A stretch of DNA of 64,000 nucleotides from Tetraselmis striata (taxonomy: Eukaryota; Chlorophyta; Chlorodendrophyceae; Chlorodendrales; Chlorodendraceae), in assembly GCA_006384855.1 (NCBI GenBank), contig VCJN01000258.1, positions 1-64,000 of the forward strand. Reading direction: 5' to 3'. The position numbers and the translations under genes are program-made. The stretch's first letter is position 1. Every line of letters begins with the position of its first letter. The notes below the pieces were generated by a model. It had not been told where the DNA came from, searched no databases, and saw only the letters and a list, made by a program, of their open reading frames with translations. Below are positions 1 through 9,799 of the stretch, one piece after another.

Positions 1-1441
1 GGCCAATAAATGGCCACCATATATGTAGCCATGAGTATTAGGCACCCATATATAGGCTCTCTTTGGCTGCCATGGACCCAAGACCGAGCAAGGCCTGAGT
101 TCCGGTCGGGGTGGGTTGGGGGCGGTGTGTAATGCGGGTCGCGCCCGGTTACCGATTCCGTTTGAATCTACATTCGGTACATGGGTCCTTAGTGATGCGG
201 GTCAAACTAAAGCTCCACGGGGGTCTATGACCAAGGACTACATTGTACCGCGGATACTTTGACGTTGCTGCCTCCTCGATTCGGTGAGATGGTCAACTCC
301 ATGTCGATGTCGCCGAGCTGGTGGTGGGAATGGAGTGCAGTAAAGTGCGGGGAGAGCAGGGCTCTCGCAATCGATTGCACCCATGTAAAAAACTATTTTG
401 ACCGGCGGAAAAAAATAAAAAAATGTAAATTTCCAAAGTCCCGTAATCATAACATTTATCTACTGCGGATCGTATCCGGCATGGCCTAATTTCGCTATTT
501 GACGATAATGTATAATCCTTGAGGTATACCGTGCATATATGCGCGTCCCCTTACTTGGCGTGCCGTGTGATGATGGCTCCGGTATAGCTCGTGCCGTGGA
601 TGAGGTGCATAGGTGTAGGCGCAACGCAGTCAACGGCGCCAAACCGCGGAACGGCACCGAACGGTCATATTGACGACGCGCAGCATATTGGAGCTTGTAA
701 GAGCTATACCACGCGATTTTCCGTAACCCTTACCGTGGTCGGTGGTGCGTAAATATGGTACGTGATGCAGCCGCGCAAACATATGTTTCGGGCGTCCTAT
801 ACCGTCGTCCGACCACGAAAGCGACGGCGTGACCGCGTGCCCCCGCGCCGCCCACTCACACGCCATGTGCCGGCCTCTGACGGTAGCGCACCCAACACCA
901 CTACTGGCACAAAAACCAAGCTGCGTTCCCACCTATTCCCTTCCGGCTTTTATCACACATTCCAGCTTAGCTCCAATGTACCGGTGCTGTGCGACGAGGC
1001 TTCACGCGTGGATGCTCGGTCAAGAGAAGCGACTCCCGCAAACTTTGTCCGACACGTCTGCCCGGGCGCCCAAGCGGCTGTGCCAACACCTGTCTCACGG
1101 CCGCAGCAACGTGGTGCCACGAACAGTGTATTAGGTTATGTTCGGGCTTTACTATGGTGGCTGGTGGGCGAGCGATGTGGGGTGGGGAAGGCATGTGAGT
1201 ATGAGATACCACCTTGGGGGGGGGGGGGGGGGGGGGGGGGGGGAGATGGCGGCGGCGCGGCCGTTGGAACGGCCACGCCCGGGCACGCGTGCCTGTCACA
1301 AGGTGTCACAAGCTCGCGTGCGTGTGTCATGTCCCGTAGCGGCACGCGTGGTCGGCAGTACCCGGTACCCGTACGATTTGTCTCCTATTTAGGACATGGC
1401 ACGGGCATACGCACGGTAAATCGCGCGGTACCTGGGGTAAC
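1..1441. other. Gene-free leading region with a diverged satellite monomer
   Basis: I see no recognisable gene here. A diverged copy of the type-B satellite monomer described for 1442-2400 lies at about 534-705, anchored by its GGCGCCAAACCGCGG core near 634. A run of 28 G occupies 1216-1243. The open frames across this stretch have no recognisable domain and are compatible with chance in GC-rich DNA. Confidence 0.5.
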
Positions 1442-2400
1442 TAAGCCTCGTCCAATAGACCCTTGCCCATATGCGCGTTCCCACGTGGCGCGCTTTGTGG
1501 CGGCTCCGGTATAGCGCGTGCCGTTCATGCAAATTCGCAATTCCAAAAAACATGTTAGCATGGGCGCTACCCGGTTTACGGGCCACCCGCCACATGGCGC
1601 CGTGTATTCGTCCGAGCGATATGCGGCGTATTGCAACGTATTTGCTCGTCCAATGCATGTTCGCTCATATGCATGTGCGTCCTGTTTGCACGCAGTGTGA
1701 CGGATCCGGTATGGCTCGTGCCATGGGTGAGGCGCATAGGTGCAGGCGCAACGCGCTTAGCGGCGCCAAACCGCAGAACTGCACCAAGCGGTAACCGGAC
1801 GAGGCACAACATGTTGGAGCTTGTAAGCCTCGTCCAATGGACCCTAGCTAATTTACGTGTGCCCACATGGCGCGCATTGTGACGGCTCCGGTATGGCGCG
1901 TGCCGTTTATGCAGATACACTCATCCGAAAAACGTTAGCATGAGCACTATCCGGTTTACGGGCCACCCGCCGCACATCACCAATCATTCATCCGGGCGAT
2001 GCTTCAGCGTGTAAGCCTCGTCCAATGGGTGCTCGCTGATATGTGCGTCCCCTTGGCGCGCTTTGTAACGGCTTTGGTATAGCGCGTGCCGTGGATGAGG
2101 CGCATAGATATAGGCCGGCGCAACGCGGTTAACGGCGCCAACCGCGGAACGGCACCGAGCGGTCATCCGGACGAGGTGTGGCATGATGCAGTGTGTTTGC
2201 CTCGTCCAATGGAGGCCACCTCATACGTGCGTTCTCTGTGCGCCCTTTGTGACGGCTCCGGCGGTCTAGCGCGTGCCGTTCATCCATGTAAATACACATA
2301 TCCAAAATCATTACCATGAGCTCTATAAGGTTAACGGGCCACCCGCCGCACGGCACCAAGCATTCAATATGGCGATGCTATAACTGTAAGCCTCGTCCAA
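1442..2400 (+). repeat. Satellite array of two alternating ~185-bp monomers
   Basis: Six starts of the motif CCTCGTCCAATG (the second one diverged) lie near 1442, 1642, 1824, 2012, 2195 and 2387, spaced about 182 to 200 bp apart. Monomers alternate. Type A carries a GTTTACGGGCCACCCGCC-like core near 1573, 1951 and 2328. Type B carries a GGCGCCAA-CCGCGG-like core near 1762 and 2133. This gives a higher-order A-B unit of about 370-380 bp. Copies are diverged by substitutions and small indels, so the array is not young. No protein is supported. Confidence 0.8.
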
Positions 2401-4110
2401 TGATTTCTTGCTCATGTGAAACGGATATGGGAACGACATGATCCAAATCAGAGCTGTCTTGCTCCGTATCGGAACCGCTCGGACAACCCCACTTGTTTCC
2501 ATAGTAAATTTTCTTCTCCTATTAGATGGCATACGGCGAAGGGGCACGTATCACGGGCTGATAACGCGGGGTCGCAGGATGGCCTCATAGCCAACTCGCA
2601 AATAGGGCATGGCCATTCCTCCGCCGCTTTGTTCCATGGTCTAGCCTTGTCGAGTTTGTAGCAAACGATGGCGGCCGTTCAAAGCCTTTGGCAAAACGTT
2701 CCGCGAGTCAGTCCACACACCCACATTGTTCCATCCCTTTGAGCCACGGCAAACACGCCGGGAGCCCCCGATTGGAGTTCCTCCAATCACTCTCCGACCA
2801 CACCTATGGTGTAGACTAATTAACATCCAAACGCGAAGCCTAAGTAGAACGGATTGTAATGATGTCGAACAACGTACCCTGCGTTTTTCCGACAATTAAG
2901 GCACGGATGATAGAGGGGGGGGGGCACTCACCAACCCCGACGCAGGAGATGATTGCATGGCGGCGTCGGGAACGGAGGCCGGTTTCGGTGGCGGTTGATT
3001 CCCCGCGTACGCCTAAGCACATGCCCGGGTGCAGCGGCGGCAACAATCATCACGACATGAAGTACGTAAACATGTTAAGTTTGTAAACATCCTTGACGAC
3101 GCATGGAAGAAAGGCAGGGTGGGTATGAATAAACGCGCGAGCATGACAGCGAGATGTGCATGATTGCGACCCTTTAATGGGGAAGGCCCCGACTGCGTGG
3201 CCGAGGCGAAAACGACCCCGGGTTCGCTGGGGTTGGGAGTGTGTGCCGCTGGCGACTTCAAAAGAACACGACGGATCGGCCTGGTGGTTGAGGCAACGGC
3301 CGGTGTGTATGGGGAGGGGGATTTTGTGGAGTGAAGGGGGCGTCTCCATCGCCGGGTCCAGTTGTCGAACATACGGTGTTTGGGTTTATACGGCTGCGTG
3401 ATCGGGTGCCCTGCTCGGAAGAGGCTCGTCCGATGCCTGCTCGGGGGGGGAGACGCCGTGATCGGCGCTCGGAGAACCAGAGCGACCTCCACTACGCTTT
3501 CCTCTACGGTTTCCTTGTGGTGGATCTGGTGGGTCGGGTGCCTTTCTGCAACTGGGTCAAGGTTAATTTACATGCGGGTGACCGACCGACCGCAGGGCTG
3601 TGGGAAAGACTTTGCAAATCCAAGGTGGTAGTGCGGGTGCAACTCCGAGGGCCACTGACGGTTGCGATGAATCTTGCTGGGGTTTGGGGGGGGGGGGGGG
3701 GGGGGGGGGCATTTGATGACGGAGCGACCTCCGGACCATCTCGCTGGCTGTTTTGGGATGACGGAGAAGCGCCGGATTTATAGCGCTCGTGGTGCTTGGA
3801 TGCGGGTAGGATGGAGACCAACGTGCGGGAAGGTTGAAAGGGTTGTGAGAGAATATGGCGCGTGAGGTGACGGCGCCACTTCTATGTTGAAACAACAATA
3901 CCGTTGTGTAGTGTCAATAACCCTACTCGTATTCGGTTCCACTACTCGCGAAACGTCACATTCTTGTGGGGAGCAATGCGAGCTCGCAAAACGCCCCAAA
4001 ACGACTCGCAAACGGCACTTCTCTTTACAATTACCACATGACAATGAAAATGACAATCACAACCCGGCCCCATCTGGTTCACCTCGGTGATTGACAAAGG
4101 CTATACTCAT
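2401..4110. other. No recognisable gene
   Basis: This stretch contains short open frames only, and none shows a domain I recognise. A run of 24 G lies at 3686-3709, followed by ordinary low-complexity sequence. Confidence 0.5.
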
Positions 4111-4114
4111 TATC

Positions 4115-4320
4115 ATGGTAATTACCGGTAATTATTGGACCGTCATCAAGGCATTAAGTATACTACCAATGGTTGACGTGATGAGAGATGCGCGCCGCAG
4201 CCGGGTTCAGCTCAGTCAACATCAGAGGCCGGCGGGGTGTGTTAATCCTTACTAAGTAGAAAACCGGCCGGTCGCCAACCTGCAATGATAATTACCGGTA
4301 ATAATTGCCATGGAAATGAT
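4115..4320. repeat. Short inverted-repeat segment with AATTACCGGTAAT palindromes
   Basis: Two palindromic blocks containing AATTACCGGTAAT occur near 4128 and 4289. Their flanks (CATGG on the outer side of each) are arranged as inverted repeats, so the roughly 200-bp segment looks like a tiny inverted-repeat element. No coding capacity is present, and no target-site duplication was identified. Confidence 0.35.
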
Positions 4321-4429
4321 TCAGTAAATAGCATTCCAGACCATCCGCTTCAAGGTAATTACCTAGTAGTGGCAATTAACGCCTTGGAAGGTAATGAACA
4401 TGAAGGGCACGGAGTGTTTCCACCGAACG

Positions 4430-4710
4430 CTGATACACACACACACACACATATCACACACACACACACACACACACACATTCCTATACATAGGAGTATA
4501 TATATTCCTATATGTATTCATATAATCCCTATATAGCGACCTATATAGGGATTATATATATATATGTATGTATATGCGTCGCTATATGTATACATTCCTC
4601 TACATATTCATATATGTTATATGTATTTCATATTCATATATATATATATGTATGTACATATTCATATATATATAGAGGTATATATATGTACACACACACA
4701 CACCTCACCT
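4430..4710. repeat. (CA)n/(TA)n microsatellite with a perfect hairpin
   Basis: Dinucleotide CA tracts surround a TA-rich core. Within the core, 4522-4536 and 4541-4555 are perfect 15-bp inverted arms separated by the four bases CGAC, which would form a stable cruciform or hairpin. A further CA tract follows near 4690. Confidence 0.75.
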
Positions 4711-5344
4711 CACGCTTCCATCTATGCCGGGACGCTATTTTTACACCTCGCACTCGGCATGCGGGCACGATATGCAAGGACACTACCGTCGCCGTCGCCG
4801 CTGAAGTTCGTCGCCATACTATTGTGTACTAAATTTTCCGCACCACAAAAAAATCAGCACAACCCTGCGGAGGATGAAGATGTACACAAAACCTCGTCAA
4901 ATCAAATCATCTTTATAACATATATAGCCCCATGCGCATGATAATATGTAGGTGTCCAGTCAGTCCCCAAACGGGCTCAGCAAGTCACCTAATATATTAT
5001 TCGACTGTAACAAAAGCGGCTTAGTTTCCTTTTTTTCCGGCGCGCCCTAGCGGGCGGGTATCGCCGAGCGAGTTTTGAAGCGCACACGCCAAGCGCGGCC
5101 ATGGGCTCGTGACGCAAGATGGCCGTAACATCACCTCGCATGTGCGCAGAGTACGGCATAGGAATACCCCACATAACTCTAGATGTGCATCGTCGCGCAC
5201 ATGCGATGTAACGCATTCACATCTGTCAAGATGTAGCATTTCACCAATGCTAGATGCAAGTGCGTATATGGCGACCATACGCCGTCGCATTCATCGAGCG
5301 ACTACTAGGGCCGGCTAGCTCGAGGGAAGATGAGGATATATGCT

Positions 5345-5400
5345 CTTTTTTGGTGATTTCCTGATATCGCCTTCTGCTGCTAGCTCATTTAAGTTAATAT
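5345..5400 (+). repeat. Dispersed repeat fragment (GATATCGCC family)
   Basis: The stretch starting TTTGGTGATTTCCTGATATC recurs almost unchanged near 28797-28840, directly after LINE-like coding sequence, and in shorter form near 45948-45985. Its position at 28.8 kb suggests it may be a piece of the 3' untranslated end of that LINE family. Here it stands alone. Confidence 0.55.
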
Positions 5401-5589
5401 ATGCCCACACGGCAGCAATCTGTTTGGCAACATTTAGCGTGCAGCCTGCGCACGGATTAATACCTACCCGTTCGTTACTTTTGACGCCTGTAGTACTATT
5501 GCCATCCGCCATTTTCGCATCGATCCTTGACGTGTACGTGTACGAGTACTATTAGCGACGACGACGATGCGCGCACGCAGTAGTGCTGC

Positions 5590-6531
5590 TGATACGAGGC
5601 CTGTAGTGAACATGCCTGTAACCCATGCCTGTAGTGACCGGGGGGGGGGGGGGGGGGGGGGGGGGGATTTTCCAGGTGTTAAGAGAGGCCTGTAGTGAAC
5701 TTAGGCCTGTAGTGAACCCAGGCCTATAGGGACCGGGGGAGGCGGAGGACCAAAGTGGCCGAAATCAAGGGGTGTAGTGAGCACCCAGTACTTTCCGCAG
5801 TAACATTGGCGCTGCCGTTGGACGACTGGAGCCGCACAAACGACGTTCTTCGCGCGCGTGTTACCGTTTTACTCTACCTCGTACTCTATTGCATGTAGAT
5901 GATTTGTGCGGCTCACACGGATAAACTAACGCACACATGTGTTTGCGGCCCGCCGCAGCGACATGCGGCCGGCGAATCGAGGGGCCGCGGGCCGCGATCT
6001 TCGCTGGCACAGTGTTCAGTGACGGCGCCTCTACCACCAAAACGGTATGTTGCCGTTGCGCGCATGCAGCCGTGCGGCGTGAAGGGACCAGCTGCCATGG
6101 AGCAGGCATGGTAGAAGCAACGCCTGGTCGTATGGTGAGCATTGCAAGGTGCAGGGGCGATATATATAGTGCATGCAGTGGTGCGTTTATGGCTGATAGT
6201 CTTTGCATGCATGGCTCTAAACCGCATGCAACCACGCACGACTTCTACTCGCCAGGCTAACATCCGAGAGTTTTTCAAACCATCTCAGAGTTGTAAGGAA
6301 TCCCTATGCCACTCACATGTACTTTCGCCCTTATTTGGTTGGCGCAACAATGTGATATCCAGTTGCCACATCCCTCTTGTGAACAAAACAATCATGTAGT
6401 GAACGGTTCATTACATGGGTCTCACTTTGGAGACATGTAGTGAACATGCTTTTGAACCCATGCCCGTAGTGAACTAGAAGGGGGGTGGGGGTGGGGGGGG
6501 AGACGCTAGGTTCACTACTGGCCTCGTGTCA
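5590..6531. mobile_element. Non-autonomous TIR DNA transposon (MITE-like), ~942 bp
   Basis: The ends, 5590-5611 and the reverse complement of 6510-6531, match at 20 of 22 positions and share the core ACGAGGCC. Inside both ends the motif GTAGTGAAC or a close variant recurs (left near 5603, 5630, 5690 and 5708; right near 6398, 6435 and 6467). Such subterminal motif clusters often bind transposase. A run of 27 G occupies 5640-5666. No transposase is encoded and I found no convincing target-site duplication, so the superfamily is undetermined. Confidence 0.6.
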
Positions 6532-6767
6532 TTGTATGGCGCCAACACGCCTTCAAACCAACTTCTTTTGCTCTTCACCATCATAATCATCATATTTTTT
6601 CGTCGATGCTTATCATATCGGATATAATAATTGCTATATATATGACCCGTACTCTACGCGCGCGCTGTTCATGGCACTTACTTATTACTCGTAGCGACTA
6701 CGGTATACAACGACCATATATATGATCATGTTATTTCTACTCGGACTATTCACACACGATGATTTAT

Positions 6768-7110
6768 ACGGGTACCCGTAGCTCTAGCTAGTCGTTCCCT
6801 GCCGACGACTATGGTTGTACAAGTTCCGGTAGGATGCCCTCGACAGGGCGCAACCCCATCACTGTCGATCTCTATGGGGACGTGCTCATGAGCCTCCCGG
6901 AACCTCAATGGCGTGTGTAACACGATGCTAACCAAGACGCCTTTCGCGATCACCAGCATGTTCACGATCTGCTGAGCGGCTGCTTGTATTGATCTCGTGG
7001 TCCGGGTATTGCTTACTGCTGTTAGCGCGGTGGATTTATTATTGCTCATGGCGCGCTGATGGCCGCTCCGCCCCTTAAGGATTTAATATTTGTAATTCAC
7101 ACGAGTACCC
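6768..7110 (+). mobile_element. LINE-derived fragment, copy c, with target-site duplication
   Basis: Positions 6835-6990 translate on the + strand to a broken version of the segment VDLYGDALMNLPAP in the better copy at 60.6-61.7 kb, with an in-frame stop after WRV. The fragment ends in TTTGTAATTCAC, the same 3' terminus as the 60.6-kb copy. Flanks ACGGGTACCCGTA (6768-6780) and ACGAGTACCCGTA (7098-7110) match at 12 of 13 positions and look like the target-site duplication. It is internally deleted and non-coding. Confidence 0.6.
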
Positions 7111-7249
7111 GTACGATACTACCCTGTATACGACCGGTGTGAATTAAAAAAATGCCCGTAACAAATCCAACGCTAAAAGATCATCACAACAAGCCGCCTA
7201 AAATCGGCCCGCATCCCGCACCAGGCGGGATGGATGGGTGATGCGCGCA

Positions 7250-7680
7250 CTACTCAGAGTCTAGGCCAAGCGTGCATGTGTGTGCGAGGGTGATCCACGG
7301 ACGTGCTATATAGCTTCGGCAACGGGATGGCGGACGAATCTGCGCCGTCTGATGAGGCCGCGAGCACGCTCTCGAGCCGCCACCAAGCTCAGGACCCCGA
7401 GGCAAATTCTTGTAAGGCCTCCTGGTGAGACCGGGTGGTGCCCCGAGTGCACCCCGATACTCGGCCAAGCATCCGACACCGCGCACCGTGCCGCGTACCC
7501 CCATGCTCACGTCACCCACTGTGCTGCCGAAGACCATGCCCGTGTACTCCATGTCCAAGATACCTCGAAGATGGCCCTTCCGTCCCGGCTCCGTGTTGTG
7601 CCACGCCGCATCCCGCACTGCCAACCCCCGTTGTATGTCGCCCAACATGGAGCGCTCAAACCGATCCACAGGCGTGGCCC
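7250..7680 (-). pseudogene. Broken C-terminal part of the copy-b LINE protein
   Basis: Minus-strand translation gives RATPVDRFERSMLGDIQRGL, then AAWHNTEPGRKGHLRGILDM and EYTGMVFG. These are close matches to the C-terminal half of the protein at 60.6-61.7 kb, which has RATAVDRFERSLLGDIQRGL. The frame then drifts, so the last third is not conserved. This piece was contiguous with the segment ending at 8999 before the 7691-8988 insertion. Confidence 0.65.
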
Positions 7681-7690
7681 GGGACAGTGC

Positions 7691-8988
7691 CATTGAAATT
7701 GAAATTGATTTACAACGTGCTGACTTGCTGCTCTCCACCGCCCAAGCCGAGTTGCTTTTAGGACATGCTTTATCCAACCGCTGTGGGAACTCTAGGGATT
7801 ACGGATGCAGCTTCCGGCCGTCCTCCTTGTCGCCCGCGCCCCTCCTTCTTCCATGCCGCTTGGTATTGCCCCCTCTGCCGTGGCGGGGGTGTCGTGCACG
7901 GTGGTCCGCGGAAAGCGTGTATGTTAATAACGGCCCTGTGAGATTCAGATGTGACGTACATGTGCCCTACTGGTGACGAACGACGACATACGGGGACGAT
8001 ACGGGACGGACGAGGGACGTGGATTTCATACCGAGTAGCGACGACTATCTCGCGCAACCTGTAAAGTACTATATGAATTTCTCGTTTCGATAATTTCATC
8101 AAATTGATATGCGCACGCGGTAGGTGTGCGTGCGGGGTGTGTGGGAGGTACTGAGGTTGGACATGGCAGGTTTGAGGGACTGTCGGCATATGCGGAGGAG
8201 AGTAGGTAGCCATCCGATCGAGTTTCGTTGGAGTTTCCTACAGAGGCGGATTGCAGCGGCGCTGCGAGGCGGAGGGGGTTTGTCCGGGGGTTGCTTCCTG
8301 GGGCGGAGGACCTTGAGGCTATGGATGGCTTCTAGTGTGAGTTTGTGCATGGTGCCGCTGCGGCTGAGTGTGACGTGAATGATTTCAATCGGACACTGCC
8401 AACCTTGTTGACGCAGGGCGCTCACCATGTGTTGGTATTTTTCGCGGATGAGAGCGTGCACGGTGGCATGATTGAGATCAGTACAGTATTTGAATTCGAT
8501 TATCTAAATTTTTTGGACTGCCTTGGGATCGGTGCTGGGAGATTTGGTTTTGGTGGCCGGGTCCTAGTCGAATCCGACAATGCGTACTGCGTCCGGCTTG
8601 CAGTGTTTATGGCGGAGGGGGGGTGGTAGCATGGTCGTGGGAAGCAGGGTGGGAGCTTGGGCGGCATTGGGACCTTCAGTTTCCCCTTCTTGCGTGTCCG
8701 CTAGGCGGTCGGGGATGCTGATGCACGGGACTCTCTGTGTGGTTCTGTCGGTTTGGCCGGAGATCATGGAGTCTCTGTTGGGGGAGGAGAAGTCAGCCAC
8801 AGGTTTGTTGCCCACGTCCGTGGATAGTACGTGCCAGCGACCGCCGTTTAGGACTTCCCGCTCGTTGAGGGGGAGTTTAAGCGTGCTAATGTGTCGGTCT
8901 GTCTTTATGCCGGCCATGGAGGGGCAATCGCCTGCCATGTGACCGTTGCTGAGGTGCTGTCCGCATTTCCCGCATGTGAAGGACGGCT
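7691..8988 (-). mobile_element. 5'-truncated LINE insertion with 10-bp target-site duplication
   Basis: The 1298-bp insert interrupts copy b and is flanked by the exact 10-mer GGGACAGTGC at 7681-7690 and 8989-8998. On the minus strand it begins inside a coding region with a CX2CX7HX4C zinc knuckle (CGKCGQHLSNGHMAGDC). It ends after a 3' UTR with a short CAATTT-type tail abutting the duplication, as expected for target-primed reverse transcription. It belongs to a different LINE family from its host. Confidence 0.7.
8140..8985 (-). pseudogene. Zinc knuckle and PD-(D/E)XK-like endonuclease remnant of a LINE
   Basis: The minus-strand reading frame runs from the zinc knuckle to RIVGFD, then, past a stop, to IIEFKYCTDLNHATVHALIR and on to KYQHMVSALRQQGW and HVTLSRSGTMHKLTLEAI. 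The E-F-K of IIEFKYC fits the catalytic D...(E/D)XK pattern of restriction-like endonucleases at the C-termini of some algal retroelements. That family assignment is from memory. Two in-frame stops near 8569 and 8490 show that it is dead. Confidence 0.55.
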
Positions 8989-9162
8989 GGGACAGTGCAG
9001 TGTACTTGAACCCGTACCACATAGTCTTGAACTCCATCAGCGTGGGCTTCAAGCTCCGGGGATCATAGTCCCCGGTTACTACGCCGGGAGGGAGAGCTCA
9101 GCGTCCGGCACCATGTCCTTGCGTTCATCCCTTGGTATGGTGTTGCCGGGAGGCACTGCCTG

Positions 9163-9700
9163 CTAGAACAAGTCATCCACCTCCCGGCGCACAACGATAC
9201 CTAGATCGTGAACCCAGTGATCGCGGAAGGCCTCTGCGATAGCGTCGTGTTCTGCACACCATTGAGCCTCTCCAGGTGCATGGAGGGTCATGGGCGCGTC
9301 GCCATAGAGGTCGACAGTGACGGGCTTCGCTCTGTCGAGAGCATAATGATCTCGCTCCAAGCCACCCGGGCCATGCATGGGCTAGGCAGAAAGAAGTACC
9401 CGGCAGCGACCTCCCGAAGCTCATGCGGAGTCGTCCGCGCGGTGATGATGGCCACCGTCCACATGCCCGGCGCCGCGTCGAGGTGGCCGAACAAGATCCG
9501 TTCCCTATTACATGTGACATGGAGAGTGGACAACTCATTTTGAAGCCGAGAGTTGTTGGCCTAATCAAAAATGCCGCCAACTCATCCTTTTGCGAGCCCG
9601 ACGCAGCCTCCGCCTCCCGCTCCATCATGCGGGCATCCGCATCGCTGAGCTGGCCATCAGTAGCCGCCGGGAGGCGGCCCCACGCCTCGCGCACCGCCAC
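9163..9700 (-). pseudogene. Broken N-terminal part of the copy-b LINE protein
   Basis: Two minus-strand frames together cover the region equivalent to the start of the 60.6-kb protein. One begins MAVREAWGRLPAATDGQL and runs to DELAAFL. The other covers RERILFGHLDAAPGMWTVAI and then HELREVAAGYFFLPSP. This copy extends further 5' than the 60.6-kb copy, which shows that the latter is truncated. At least two frameshifts separate the pieces, so no functional product is expected. Confidence 0.6.
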
Positions 9701-9799
9701 CTCGGGATTATATATTTACAAACATGGGCAGTCACGAGGGCGGCATGCCGTTCCACCAACCCCCGAGCGGCCGCGGAGCTCACACCCATACTAGCTCCA

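Larger units (their letters stand above)
7136..9790 (-). mobile_element. LINE-derived element, copy b, interrupted by another LINE fragment
   Basis: Minus-strand pieces at about 9700-8999 and 7680-7140 match the protein at 60.6-61.7 kb in order. The first covers KDELAAFL through the LLEFKT-like motif, the second RATPVDRFERSMLGDIQRGL onward. The 3' end retains the GCATCCCGC/GCGGGATG hairpin near 7209 and the AATTCAC terminus at about 7136. Several frameshifts and stops are present. The 5' boundary near 9.79 kb is approximate. The copy is split by the insertion at 7691-8988. Confidence 0.65.

Noticed and set aside
762-1514. 250-codon plus-strand frame across a G-tract
   Set aside because: It reads through a 28-G homopolymer as poly-Gly, has no domain, and overlaps several other open frames.
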